From positions 124,001-188,000 of the forward strand of contig JAHHHD010000004.1 of NCBI GenBank assembly GCA_019359505.1: a DNA stretch of 64,000 bases, given 5' to 3'. Below the pieces are notes generated by a model. It was not told where the DNA came from. It saw only the letters and a list, made by a program, of their open reading frames with translations, and did no database searches. Below, in pieces: positions 43,632 to 52,605 of this stretch. The DNA comes from Drouetiella hepatica Uher 2000/2452. GTDB taxonomy: Bacteria; Cyanobacteriota; Cyanobacteriia; Elainellales; Elainellaceae. Numbering within the stretch: the stretch's first letter is position 1; every line of letters starts with the position of its first letter. Both the position numbers and the translations under genes were made by a program.

Positions 43632-44291
43632 ATGAGCGACGAATTTACACTAGGGCGAATTTTCATTAATCTGCTGATTGCCACAAAGTGGACAATTATT
43701 CTATCAATTATTGCCTTTGTTTTTGGCGGTATTGCTGGATTTTTGATCATGATGATGCGGATTTCTCCGATCAAGCCGATCCGGTTCTTGAGCTGGGTCT
43801 ATGTTGAGTTCTTTGAAGGAACGCCTCTGCTGTTGCAGCTCTTTCTGGCATTTTTCGGCGTTTCTGTGGTGTTTGGAATCAATCTATCGCCCTTGGTTGC
43901 AGCAACGATCGCCCTAACAGCATTCACCAGCGCCTTTCTGGCGGACATCTGGCGAGGTGCGGTCGAAGCGTTACCCAAAGGGCAGTGGGAAGCGTCTTCT
44001 GCGCTCGGATTTGGCTACTTCAAAAAACTGCGCTACATTATTTTGCCGCAAGCCGTAAAGCTGGCGATCGCTCCCACAGTGGGCTTCCTCGTACAGGTAA
44101 TTAAGGGCACTTCCCTAGCTTCGGTAATTGGTTTTACAGAGCTGTCTCGTGCCGCCTCCCAGATTAACAACGTCACTCTGAAGGCGCTGCTTGTGTTTGC
44201 GCTGGCAGGGGCAATCTACTTCTTGCTCTGCTATCCTCTCTCTCTGTGGAGTCAGCGGGTTGAGCAGCGATTAAATCAACAGGCTCATTAA
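43632..44291 (+). CDS. Polar amino acid ABC transporter permease, second subunit
   Basis: A 219-aa partner of the preceding permease: EFFEGTPLLLQLFLAFFGVS, EAA loop GQWEASSALGFGYFKKLRYIILPQAVK, and GTSLASVIGFTELSR. Two different permeases form the heterodimeric channel. It is 18 bp downstream of the first and 48 bp upstream of the binding protein. Confidence 0.92.
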   Translation: MSDEFTLGRIFINLLIATKWTIILSIIAFVFGGIAGFLIMMMRISPIKPIRFLSWVYVEFFEGTPLLLQLFLAFFGVSVVFGINLSPLVAATIALTAFTSAFLADIWRGAVEALPKGQWEASSALGFGYFKKLRYIILPQAVKLAIAPTVGFLVQVIKGTSLASVIGFTELSRAASQINNVTLKALLVFALAGAIYFLLCYPLSLWSQRVEQRLNQQAH

Positions 44292-44339
44292 CGTAGCGCT
44301 TTCGCTTATTAACGTGGTGCTTTTAAAGGTGAGGCAATT

Positions 44340-45224
44340 ATGTTTCTAAAAAGTTTTCGAGGGGCGATCGCCCTGTTTTGTGTCAGTCTGTTGCTCACTG
44401 TAGGAATTACCGCCTGCTCTGGAGCGTCGGTCAAATCTGCGAAAGTCGATACTTCCTCCGCAGTAGTTAATTTGCCCAGTGCGCCCAGTCCTGGCAAGGC
44501 GCTAGAGGACATTATGCAGCGCGGCGAGGTCAAAATTGCAGTTCCTGATGACTTTCCACCCTTTGGATCGATCGGGGCAGACATGAGTGTTCGTGGGTAT
44601 GACGTTGATGTCGCTAGCCAGGTGGCTCAAGCAATGGGGGTCAAACTCGATCTCGTACCTGTGATTGGGAATTACCGCATTCCCTTTTTGCAAACAAACC
44701 GGGTAGATATGGTGATTTCTAGTTTGGGAAAGAACAAAGACCGAGAGAAAATTATCAGTTTCTCTATTCCTTACGCGCCTTTCTACTCTGGTATCTATGG
44801 CGGCGATGCGTTGACTGTCAAATCCTACGCCGATCTTCAGGGGAAAACCTTGGGTGTTGCGCAAGGCTCTCTAGAGGATCTGGAGTTGGCAAAAAACTTG
44901 ACGGAAGGAAACGTGCAGAACGTCACGGTGAAACGATTTGCCAACAATAGCTTGACCGCTTCGGCACTCATTTCCGGACAGGTTGAGTTGATTGCGACTG
45001 GGAATGTAGTGGCAAACAAGTTGATGCGAGACAATCCCGATCAGCGGATCAAAAATCAGTTTGTGATGAAGAACTCGCCCTGCTATGTAGGACTCCGCAA
45101 GGGGGATACTAATCTACAAGCAAAAGTGAACGAGATTTTGAGGAATATGCGTCAGGATGGGGAGCTAGACAAGCTGGCAAAACAATGGTTTGGTGAACCG
45201 CTGGGTGATCTGCCAACCGCATAG
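44340..45224 (+). CDS. Amino acid ABC transporter substrate-binding lipoprotein
   Basis: A 294-aa periplasmic binding protein. Signal peptide with lipobox near TVGITACSG (Cys in ITAC). Family 3 solute-binding core: ALEDIMQRGEVKIAVPDDFPPFG, GYDVDVASQVAQAMGVKLDL, RVDMVISSLGKNKDREKIISFS, and a typical second lobe with YADLQGKTLGVAQGSLED. The ligand Arg/Asp positions cannot be assigned to one amino acid. AGGTGAGG lies 6 bp before the ATG. Confidence 0.92.
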   Translation: MFLKSFRGAIALFCVSLLLTVGITACSGASVKSAKVDTSSAVVNLPSAPSPGKALEDIMQRGEVKIAVPDDFPPFGSIGADMSVRGYDVDVASQVAQAMGVKLDLVPVIGNYRIPFLQTNRVDMVISSLGKNKDREKIISFSIPYAPFYSGIYGGDALTVKSYADLQGKTLGVAQGSLEDLELAKNLTEGNVQNVTVKRFANNSLTASALISGQVELIATGNVVANKLMRDNPDQRIKNQFVMKNSPCYVGLRKGDTNLQAKVNEILRNMRQDGELDKLAKQWFGEPLGDLPTA

Positions 45225-45306
45225 TTTTAGCAGGTGTATTCAACTCATAGATGGCTCAGGTATATAGCTTAGGCACACAAAAGCACACAGCTCAGGGGAA
45301 GATTCA

Positions 45307-46086
45307 ATGACTCAGTTTGAGACATCTGGAAGTAGCGTCGCTACGGCAACAGAAGCGGCGATCGTCGCGCGGGACGTGGAGAAATGGTACAGCAATGGCT
45401 TCCATGTCCTCAAAGGCGTTAGCCTCACGGTGAATAAAGGCGAAGTAGTGGTGCTCATGGGGCCTTCTGGCTCAGGTAAATCCACTTTTATTCGCACATT
45501 TAATGCTTTGGAACCTTTTCAGAAGGGCAGTATCGAGGTAGATGGCATTTTGCTCACCCCGAAGCTGAAAAACGTAGACGCTATCCGGCGAGAAGTAGGG
45601 ATGGTGTTTCAGCAGTTCAATTTGTTTCCTCACCTGACGGTGTTTGAGAATGTCAGCATCGCTCCGATTCAGGTGCGAAATATGCCAAAAGCCAAAGCTG
45701 ACGAGATCACAACTCAGCTGCTAGAGCGGGTCGGCATTCTGCATCAGGCAAAGAAATATCCAGGTCAACTCTCTGGAGGACAGCAGCAGCGGGTCGCGAT
45801 CGCCCGTGCCTTAGCCATGCAGCCCAAAATCATGCTCTTTGATGAACCCACCTCGGCGCTTGATCCCGAAATGGTGCGGGAGGTTCTAGACGTGATGCGA
45901 TCGCTGGCTAGCTCTGGTATGACAATGGTCTGCGTTACCCATGAGGTGGGTTTTGCCCGTGAAGTTGCCGATCGCATCATCTTCCTAGCCGATGGTTTGT
46001 TGGTAGAAGACACAACTCCAGCGGAATTTTTCAACAATCCCAAAAGCGATCGCACACGCAAGTTTCTGTCACAAATCTTGCACTAA
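45307..46086 (+). CDS. Polar amino acid ABC transporter ATP-binding protein
   Basis: A 259-aa ATPase, GlnQ/HisP type. Walker [12 protein letters not shown]-loop [20 protein letters not shown], signature [15 protein letters not shown], Walker [14 protein letters not shown], His switch [11 protein letters not shown]. It ends in [18 protein letters not shown], a typical GlnQ-type tail. It is the last gene of the four-gene importer operon. Confidence 0.94.
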   Translation: MTQFETSGSSVATATEAAIVARDVEKWYSNGFHVLKGVSLTVNKGEVVVLMGPSGSGKSTFIRTFNALEPFQKGSIEVDGILLTPKLKNVDAIRREVGMVFQQFNLFPHLTVFENVSIAPIQVRNMPKAKADEITTQLLERVGILHQAKKYPGQLSGGQQQRVAIARALAMQPKIMLFDEPTSALDPEMVREVLDVMRSLASSGMTMVCVTHEVGFAREVADRIIFLADGLLVEDTTPAEFFNNPKSDRTRKFLSQILH

Positions 46087-46093
46087 AGCCTAA

Positions 46094-46420
46094 TTAAGCC
46101 CCTGTTTTCGATCGTCTGCCGCCTCGACTCGCTTTGGGCTTGTCTGCATCTTTCTCTCGCTTTACCGATGCCAAATATCGCTTGAGCGAAGGAGCCGTGA
46201 TGTCTACCCCCTTCTCGCCCAACATAGCTGCAACTTCTTCGTGGCTGTAGCCGCGATCGATCGCGCTGATAATAGAGTCATGTAAGAGACTAACTGCCTC
46301 TCGCAGAGACCAGTTGTCCTTTGGCTTTTGTGGCAGCGCTTGCAGCATAGTGCTTGCTTGGGCGATCGCAGATTTAGAAACTGCTGCTGAGGCGGACGAC
46401 CGTCTTTTAAATGTTGCCAT
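46094..46420 (-). CDS. Small basic HTH-like protein, mobilisation/regulator-like
   Basis: A 108-aa basic protein. The core reads SLLHDSIISAIDRGYSHEEVAAMLGEKGVDITAPSLKRYLASVKRE: a helix, a G-Y-S-x-E-E turn, and a helix ending L-K-R-Y-L, which is the pattern of small HTH proteins found with plasmid mobilisation genes and in cyanobacterial chromosomes. The ends are Ser/Ala/Lys-rich and probably disordered. AGGAATT precedes the ATG. It is convergent with the transporter ATPase gene (7-bp gap). It probably binds DNA; target unknown. Confidence 0.65.
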   Translation of the reverse strand: MATFKRRSSASAAVSKSAIAQASTMLQALPQKPKDNWSLREAVSLLHDSIISAIDRGYSHEEVAAMLGEKGVDITAPSLKRYLASVKREKDADKPKASRGGRRSKTGA

Positions 46421-46562
46421 ACATCAATTCCTATAGGAGTTAAGCTTCTTGCCTTCATAAAAGCAGTGAAGGTGATTTCTTTATACATTACAAAATCATT
46501 TTTGGATCAATTAAATTTTTCAAATTATGCAGATTGGCGTGAATCGTAAGAGCATCAATCAC

Positions 46563-47468
46563 TTAGCGCATTTGATCTAGCATAGAATCTTGAATGGTTT
46601 GGCGAACTACCGCTATAAACGCATGCAGTACACAAGACATATTGTCTTGTCGCCAGATCATGGCAGTTTTAAGGGGAGGAATTTTTTCCTCTAAAGCAGC
46701 GTAAATTACTCCCGTTCGCTGAAGGTTTTGTAGGGAAGCGGGAACGAGCGCAACTCCCATTCCGCCTGCAACTAGACAGACGATCGTCTGCATCAATTTT
46801 GCCTCCTGAATCACGTTAGGTGTGAATCCAGCTTGCTGACAGGCGCTCAACACCTGATCATAAAAACCGGACGCGACGTGACGAGGAAATAGAATAAAGC
46901 GATCGTTTGCAAGAGATGTCAGAGAAATCTGAGGATGATCAGCCAAGGGATGAGTTTTAGGAACGGCAACCATCATCGGTTCTTCTAAAACAGTGAGCAA
47001 ATTCAATCGCTCTTCTGCGATCGGCAAATGCACAAATCCTAGGTCGATCGTGCTGCCATGAACGCCTTGGGTTTGTAAGCTGGTGTTCAGCTCATGCAAA
47101 ATCAGCTCCACACCGGGAAATTTTTCTCGAAAAGCTCGCAGGATGTCGGGGAAAATGCTGTAGGCGATCGAGCTGGCAAAGCCGATCACCAACCGTCCAA
47201 GTTCGCCCTGACTAGCGCGCTGAGCGGTTTCAACGGCGCGTTCTGCCTGTATCAACGTTTGACGCGCTTCCACCAAAAACAGTTCTCCCACTTCAGTCAG
47301 GCTAACGCGATGCTTGTTTCGGTTGAAGAGCTGCACGCCTAGCTCTGTTTCTAGGCTACGGATTTGCTGACTGAGAGGAGGTTGGGCAATGTGCAGTCGC
47401 TCTGCGGCTCGACTGAAGTTCAGTTCTTCAGCAACGGCAACAAAGTAGCGCAGATGGCGGAGTTCCAT
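46563..47468 (-). CDS. LysR family transcriptional regulator
   Basis: A 301-aa LysR protein. The N-terminal HTH reads MELRHLRYFVAVAEELNFSRAAERLHIAQPPLSQQIRSLE, an especially clean LysR start. The substrate domain follows with LGRLVIGFASSIAYSIFPDIL and LVAGGMGVALVPASL. It is divergent from an MFS exporter gene, which it probably controls in response to an unknown ligand. The 140-bp gap should contain a T-N11-A site, but none could be singled out. Confidence 0.92.
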   Translation of the reverse strand: MELRHLRYFVAVAEELNFSRAAERLHIAQPPLSQQIRSLETELGVQLFNRNKHRVSLTEVGELFLVEARQTLIQAERAVETAQRASQGELGRLVIGFASSIAYSIFPDILRAFREKFPGVELILHELNTSLQTQGVHGSTIDLGFVHLPIAEERLNLLTVLEEPMMVAVPKTHPLADHPQISLTSLANDRFILFPRHVASGFYDQVLSACQQAGFTPNVIQEAKLMQTIVCLVAGGMGVALVPASLQNLQRTGVIYAALEEKIPPLKTAMIWRQDNMSCVLHAFIAVVRQTIQDSMLDQMR

Positions 47469-47608
47469 AGGGGGCTATGACTAGGGGAAGACGATCGCTA
47501 TATCTTTTAAGTCTTACCATGCCTTGAAATATATATTGGACATCTAGCAGAGAACTTTCTAGGATGGGCGTGTTGCGATTAAGGTTTAGCAGTTGAGGTC
47601 AGATACGA

Positions 47609-48826
47609 GTGTCTTTCGGTAAATCTTTTCGGCAACATCGGTTAGGTCTTTCTAAAACAAGCTCTTCTAAAACAAGCCTTCCGGGAAAGCGATCGGCATA
47701 TGCGATTGCCTTTGTTGGATTTTGCTCATTCCTGAATTTGTATGCGACTCAGCCGTTGCTGCCATTGTTCACCCAGATTTTTCATGCCTCCGAAGTAGAG
47801 GTGAGCCTGACGGTGAGCGCTACCACGATCGCCGTAGCCCTATCGGCACCTTGGGCAGGTGTTCTTGCCGATCGCATGGGTCGTAAACGAATGATTGTCC
47901 CAGCGTTGCTTCTACTCAGCCTGTTTACAGGGTTAACGGCAACGGCAACTGGGCTGGACGCGCTCCTTGGCTGGCGGTTTATGCAGGGATTGCTGATGGC
48001 GGCGGTGTTTGCCGTCAGCATTGCCTATGTCAGCGAAGAATGGGCGGGTGCTGGCGTGGGCGCAGCCATGGCGATTTATGTCACCGGAAATGTCTTGGGC
48101 GGCTTTTCAGGCAGAGTTTTATCGGGATTTGTGACAGATACGCTGGGGTGGCGCTGGGCGTTTGTGCTGCTCAGTGGTCTGACGCTACTGGGGGCAATCG
48201 CCAGCTGGCTTTGGCTGCCCAGCTCCCGCAACTTTACGGGCAAAAAAAATATTCGATCGTCCCTTCAAGCCATGGCGCTTCATCTGCGAAATCCGCATCT
48301 CATTGCCGCCTATGCTGTGGGCTTCAATATTCTGTTTTCTAGTGTGGCGATTTTCACCTACGTCAATTTTTATCTGTCGGCTGCGCCCTTTAACTTAAAC
48401 ACAGTCGCTTTGGGTCTGGTGTTTTGCGTCTATCTGCTGGGGGTGGTGATTACCCCCATTGCGGGACGCTGGATTGAGCGGCTGGGCTACCGTCGATCGC
48501 TGATGCTGGCGATCGGCATGATTTGTGTGGGCATATCGATTACGCTGATCCCGCAGCTTTGGATGGTGATTGTGGGATTGGCAGTTAGCGCTTCGGGTAT
48601 CTTTGTCTGTCAGTCGGTGACTACTAGCTATGTCGGCACTACCGCCCGCGAATCTCGGTCGGCGGCAACGGGGCTATATGTTTCGGCGTATTATGTAGGC
48701 GGCAGTTTAGGAGCCGTACTACCCGGATTCTTTTGGAATTTGGGACAATGGAAGGCTTGCGTGCTGCTGATTCTGGCGATTCAAGGGATGACGGCTGGAG
48801 TGGCGATCGCCTCTTGGAAAAAGTAG
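47609..48826 (+). CDS. MFS transporter, YnfM-like efflux family
   Basis: A 405-aa protein with 12 membrane helices, drug:H+ antiporter type. MFS signature A between helices 2 and 3: GVLADRMGRKRMIVPAL. Helix 5 contains GNVLGGFSGRVLSGF. ASEVEVSLTVSATTIAVAL near the N-terminus and SRSAATGLYVSAYYVGGSLG at the C-terminal half match the YnfM group. The first ~25 residues are basic and rich in Ser. GTG start at 47609. Paired with the divergent LysR gene. Substrate unknown. Confidence 0.9.
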   Translation: MSFGKSFRQHRLGLSKTSSSKTSLPGKRSAYAIAFVGFCSFLNLYATQPLLPLFTQIFHASEVEVSLTVSATTIAVALSAPWAGVLADRMGRKRMIVPALLLLSLFTGLTATATGLDALLGWRFMQGLLMAAVFAVSIAYVSEEWAGAGVGAAMAIYVTGNVLGGFSGRVLSGFVTDTLGWRWAFVLLSGLTLLGAIASWLWLPSSRNFTGKKNIRSSLQAMALHLRNPHLIAAYAVGFNILFSSVAIFTYVNFYLSAAPFNLNTVALGLVFCVYLLGVVITPIAGRWIERLGYRRSLMLAIGMICVGISITLIPQLWMVIVGLAVSASGIFVCQSVTTSYVGTTARESRSAATGLYVSAYYVGGSLGAVLPGFFWNLGQWKACVLLILAIQGMTAGVAIASWKK

Positions 48827-48871
48827 CGTTCAAGAGCCTTACATTTGGGCGTTGCTGAAGGCAAGTATGAA

Positions 48872-48946
48872 AGCCCCCTAAATCCCCCAATTCTGGGGGA
48901 CTTTGAATGGCTCGGAAGTCCCCCAGAATTGGGGGATTTAGGGGGC
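48872..48946. repeat. Palindromic repeat, CCCCCAATTCTGGGGG family, copy 3
   Basis: AGCCCCCTAAATCCCCCAAT, then TCTGGGGGACT, a spacer, then AGTCCCCCAGAATTGGGGGA and TTTAGGGGGC. It is the best conserved of three copies and lies 46 bp after the MFS stop. Confidence 0.88.
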
Positions 48947-49028
48947 GAGAAAACTGTCAACTCAGATAGATTCATACTTCGATTCAGCAACGCCTACATT
49001 TGCCTCTATTCAGGGTAGAGCCTGACGA

Positions 49029-49134
49029 TATAGGGGTGAAGTCGAGCTTAGACCCAATGGATTCTTTTTTGAGAGCCGCGCGGAGTGCGGCTCTCAAAGA
49101 AGAACCTGTCCTTACTCAATTACGTAACGTTATA
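49029..49134. repeat. Family-A palindromic element, degenerate copy
   Basis: Ends TATAGGGGTGAAGTCGAGCTTAG and TTACGTAACGTTATA, with an inner stem GAGAGCCGCGCGGAGTGCGGCTCTC. One arm has drifted (CAAAGAAGAACC instead of CAAAAAATAACTC), so this copy is older than those near 14255 or 38640. Confidence 0.82.
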
Positions 49135-49227
49135 TCGGTTAAGGCAAGGGCTAAGCGGCACCTGTTCGTAACTTTTGTTTACAATTGAATAGAGTAAACC
49201 CTTCAAAGCAAACGATCGCTAATTCCC

Positions 49228-49695
49228 ATGACCCTCTCAGAAACCTCGTCTCAAGCCCCGGCGATCGCCTCCTGGAAAATTAAGCTGCTTTATGACGGCG
49301 AATGTCCCTTGTGCATGCGGGAGGTCAATTTTTTGCGGAAGCGGGATGCCGGACGGGGGCTAGTGAAATTTGTGGATATTGCCGCAGATGACTATGCTCC
49401 TGAAGCGAATGGCGGCGTGGATTTTGAGACGGCAATGGGGCGAATTCATGCAGTGCTGCCAGACAACACCGTAATTAAAGATGTGGCGGTATTCCGTCGC
49501 GTCTACGAAATTTTGGGCATGGGCTGGATCTATGCCATCACCAAACTACCGATCGTCGGATTTTTGGCAGATAGTCTCTACGGCATTTGGGCTGACTGGC
49601 GGTTGGCGCTGACCGGACGACCTAATTTGGCTGCGATCGTGACCGAACGGCAAAACCGAATTGAATGTGAGGCACGGTGCCGAATAGAGGGATAG
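49228..49695 (+). CDS. DCC family thiol-disulfide oxidoreductase-like protein (DUF393)
   Basis: A 155-aa protein. The DxxCxxC motif of the DCC family is plain in LLYDGECPLCMREVNFLRKRD. GFLADSLYGIWADWRLALTGRP at the C-terminus is also typical of this family. The fold is predicted to be thioredoxin-like with a membrane-associated helix in the middle. Redox role is inferred from the family. Confidence 0.9.
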   Translation: MTLSETSSQAPAIASWKIKLLYDGECPLCMREVNFLRKRDAGRGLVKFVDIAADDYAPEANGGVDFETAMGRIHAVLPDNTVIKDVAVFRRVYEILGMGWIYAITKLPIVGFLADSLYGIWADWRLALTGRPNLAAIVTERQNRIECEARCRIEG

Positions 49696-50044
49696 GCTGA
49701 TGTGGGAATTTGACCTCGGAGGGCGATCGATTCAGCTCTGAGCTTGAAGGTTTGAGCTATTTGCTCGACATTCCGAGTTCGGAGCTTGAATGCTGGAGTG
49801 AAAAGGTCGAAGATCCGAGTTCAGCAGGCAAAGTTTCGAGTTTTGAGGTCGGAGTTTTGAGTTCAGTAGGCAAAAGATGGACTTCTGAACAGGATTAGTT
49901 CTGTCTGGAAGCAAAAGTTTCGTGTGTGAAACCTGACATTTCCGGATTTGAAGGTAAAAGATGGAGAATTGAGAGGGAATACTGAGCCGTGACTGCTCAA
50001 GCTTCGTTCTTCTGCCCGCTCTGCTGTTACTGATGGGTTGCTTC
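49696..50044. other. Low-complexity repeat region before the R-M relic
   Basis: 349 bp with degenerate direct repeats, for example GAGTTCAGCAGGCAAA and GAGTTCAGTAGGCAAA about 42 bp apart (near 49816 and 49858), plus several GAGTTC/GAGTTTTGAG words. Weak ORFs on both strands follow the repeat, not a protein pattern. No gene supported. Confidence 0.6.
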
Positions 50045-50644
50045 ATGCCTTCTACACCCGAAAGCCTCCAGAAATTTGTCCAATATTGCCAGCAGCATCT
50101 CACAGGCGATGAGAAAGGAGAGTCACAAAACTTCCTCGATCGCTTTTTTCAGGCATTTGGGCACGAAGGTGTGAAAGAAGCGGGGGCAACACTGGAGCAA
50201 CGGGTAAAAAAGGGCAGCAAAAAAGGCAATACGGGCTTTGCCGATCTGGCGTGGAAGCCGCATTTGCTGATTGAGATGAAGAAGCGGGGCGAAGACCTGA
50301 ATAAGCACTACGCCCAAGCGGTAACGTATTGGATGCAGTTGCAGTGCCCCAGCTATGTGATGCTGTGCAACTTTGACGAGTTTTGGATCTATGACTTTCG
50401 CAAGCAGTCGGAAGAACCGATCGAGAAGGTTGCTTTAGAACGGTTGCCCGAAAGAGCGGGGGCGTTCACGTTCATGAATCCAGAGTTGGAGCGATCGCCT
50501 GTCTTCAACAACAATCTGATCTCGGTGACGGAGAAAGCTGCCGGACGGATGGGCGAATTGCTAACGATGCTGACCCAGAGACAGCGAGATGCTGTTGATC
50601 CCAAAACAGCTCAGCGGTTTGTGCTATCGAGAAGGTTGCTTTAG
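50045..50644 (+). pseudogene. MmeI-like type IIL restriction-modification enzyme, 5' fragment
   Basis: N-terminal part of a single-chain restriction-methyltransferase. It starts MPSTPESLQKFVQYCQQHL; the nuclease domain shows FADLAWKPHLLIEMKKRGEDL, with Asp and Glu-x-Lys of a PD-(D/E)XK site in the MmeI arrangement. The frame is lost after QRFVL because a 206-bp segment is repeated in tandem at the 3' end. The protein then stops at 50642-50644. Homologues continue directly to the downstream pieces, so this is a broken gene. Confidence 0.88.
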
Positions 50645-50831
50645 AACGGTTGCCCGAAAGAGCGGGGGCGTTCACGTTCATGAATCCAGAGTTGGAGCGA
50701 TCGCCTGTCTTCAACAACAATCTGATCTCGGTGACGGAGAAAGCTGCCGGACGGATGGGCGAATTGCTAACGATGCTGACCCAGAGACAGCGAGATGCTG
50801 TTGATCCCAAAACAGCTCAGCGGTTTGTGCT
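50420..50831. repeat. 206-bp tandem duplication inside the R-M gene
   Basis: Bases 50420-50625 and 50626-50831 appear identical by eye (ATCGAGAAGGTTGC... to ...CAGCGGTTTGTGCT). 206 is not a multiple of three, so the copy destroys the reading frame. Removing one copy restores the protein to ...QRFVLQCVLAMFAEDRKLL. It is either a very recent event or an assembly artefact. Confidence 0.92.
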
Positions 50832-50910
50832 GCAATGCGTGTTGGCGATGTTTGCAGAAGATCGAAAATTGCTGCCAGCGGATCTGTTTATTGGCATGGT
50901 GCGGGAGTGA
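50650..50910 (+). pseudogene. R-M gene fragment between the duplication and a nonsense codon
   Basis: This frame runs through the second copy of the duplication and continues QRFVLQCVLAMFAEDRKLLPADLFIGMVRE, then meets TGA at 50908-50910. The next codons in the same frame are LDRTRQGKPSNTYDILGNLF, the continuation expected of the MmeI-like helical domain, so the TGA is a nonsense mutation inside the gene. Confidence 0.85.
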
Positions 50911-50955
50911 CTCGATCGCACCCGTCAAGGCAAACCCTCGAATACCTACGATATT

Positions 50956-52557
50956 TTGGGCAACCTGTTTCAGGAGATGAATCGACCGGGCATGACTCCG
51001 GCAGGACGCTATCAGGGCGTAGATTACTTTAACGGCGGTTTGTTTCGGGAGGTGCATCCGCTAGAGCTGACCGGGAAAGAGCTGGAGCTGTTGGAGGCGG
51101 CGGCATCGCAGGACTGGAAGGCAGTGCGTCCGTCGATTTTTGGCAATATCTTTGAGTCGGCGATCGGTAAAAGCGACAGCAAAGAACGTCATGCCCACGG
51201 CATTCATTTCACCTCAGAAGAAGATATTCTCAAGATCGTTCGCCCCACGATCACGCGCTATTGGGAAGAGAAGATCGCTAACGCAACAACACTGGCAGAA
51301 CTCTCTACGTTGCAGACGGAGTTACGCAACTACAAAGTACTTGATCCGGCTTGTGGGTCGGGCAATTTCCTCTACATGGCGTATCTAGAGCTAAAGCGCC
51401 TGGAGCGAGTGCTGCAAGATAAGATTGATGCCCGACGGCGATCGGAAAGTGGGCAGGGGCAAATGAGTATTGGCTTTGTCACCCCGCAGCAGTTTTATGG
51501 CATGGATACGAATGCGTTTGCGGTGGAGTTGGCGCGAGTGACGCTGATGATTGCCCGCAAAGTGGCGATCGACCTGTGCGATATTCATGATCAGCCTGCT
51601 TTGCCGTTGGATACGCTGGATGAAAATATTGTTTGCAAAGATGCGCTGTTTACGGAGTGGGTGAAGGCAGACGCGATTATTGGCAATCCGCCGTTTTTGG
51701 GTGGAAAACATATGCGGATCAATCTCAGTGATGAGTATATCGATCGCGTATTTGCTCGTTTTCCAGATGTCAAAGATTCAGTTGATTTTTGTGCCTATTG
51801 GTTTCGGTTGGCGCATGACCAGATTGGCGAAGAAGGTCGGGCGGGATTAGTGGGAACCAATTCAATTAGTCAAGGTAAGAGCCGGATTGCTGCATTGGAT
51901 TACGTGGTGCAAAACGGTGGCGTTATTTATGATGCGGTTTCGACACAGGTTTGGTCGGGTGAAGCGAACGTTCATGTGAGTATTGTGAATTGGGTTAAAG
52001 TGCCTTCACTCCTAGATCTGGAACCCTCACCCCTAGCCCCTCTCCCTACTGGAGAGGGGGACAAGAAGGATCGGCTCTCTTCTCCCTTAGGGAGAAGGGT
52101 TGGGGATGAGGGGGATTGGGATAAAGATATTGCAGACTTGGCAGGACGAACCCGACAGATTCCACGGGAACTTTTACAACGTGCAAAAGAACTACGACAA
52201 AAGCAAACGCCAGCAGAACAGCTTTTGTGGGAATGTTTGCGCGATCGCCGTCTTCTAAACGCCAAGTTCCGTAGGCAGCATAATCTTGGTCAGTTCATTG
52301 CAGATTTTTACTGCCATGCAGCCCATTTGATTATTGAGCTAGACGGCAATATTCATGAGTCACGTCAGGTTGAAGATGCCGATCGCGATCAATGGATGCA
52401 AGACAATGGCTTCACAGTTTTGCGTTTTTGGAATGATGAGGTTTTAGAAACTATTGACCAGGTTTTGGGGACGATCGCGGAAGTTCTAGAACCCTCACCC
52501 CTAGCCCCTCTCCCATCGGGAGAGGGGGACAAGGCAGTCCGGCTCCCTTCTCCCTAA
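50956..52557 (+). pseudogene. R-M gene methyltransferase fragment carrying an inserted DUF559 domain
   Basis: Open frame of 533 codons. Helical-spacer end (GRYQGVDYFNGGLFREVHPLEL), then the methyltransferase core: motif I LDPACGSGNFLYMA, motif IV IIGNPPFLGG, and later motifs to VHVSIVNWVK. There the homology breaks. The frame runs into a palindromic repeat, a complete DUF559 (Vsr-like) nuclease domain and a second repeat, ending at TAA 52555-52557. Motifs I and IV suggest an N6-adenine methylase. The target recognition part lies downstream in the same frame, so without the TAA it would read through. Confidence 0.85.
52021..52112. repeat. Left 92-bp palindromic repeat of the DUF559 element
   Basis: GAACCCTCACCCCTAGCCCC, then CTCTCCC...GGAGAGGGGG and CTCCCTTAGGGAGAAGGG, TTGGGGATGAGGG. 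Two nested inverted repeats within one unit. It reads in frame as PSPLAPLPTGEGD and SSPLGRRVGDEG. Confidence 0.88.
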
Positions 52558-52580
52558 GGGAGAAGGGTTGGGGATGAGGG
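52489..52580. repeat. Right 92-bp palindromic repeat of the DUF559 element
   Basis: Same orientation and nearly the same sequence as the left copy. It reads PSPLAPLPSGEGD, then hits TAA within CTCCCTAAGGGAG. Confidence 0.88.
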
Positions 52581-52605
52581 CAAACCCACAGCCACACCAC
52601 CAACC

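Larger units (their letters stand above)
52021..52580 (+). mobile_element. DUF559 nuclease element bracketed by 92-bp direct repeats
   Basis: A DUF559 domain (about 52113-52488: IPRELLQRAKELRQKQTPAEQLLWECLRDRRLL, then KFRRQHNLGQFIADFYCHAAHLIIELDG, and WMQDNGFTVLRFWNDEVL) is inserted between NWVK and GKPTATPP of the R-M protein. Direct repeats (52021-52112 and 52489-52580) flank it, both starting GAACCCTCACCCCTAGCCCC and each able to fold on itself. The insertion is a multiple of three long, so the R-M frame is the same on both sides. The stop arises only because the right copy has CCCTAAGGG where the left has CCCTTAGGG. DUF559 relatives are Vsr-like PD-(D/E)XK nucleases, so self-mobilisation is plausible but unproven. 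Confidence 0.72.

Noticed and set aside
49710-49898. 62-aa ORF after the DCC-family gene
   Set aside because: It follows degenerate DNA repeats (GAGTTC words) and has no protein-like pattern.
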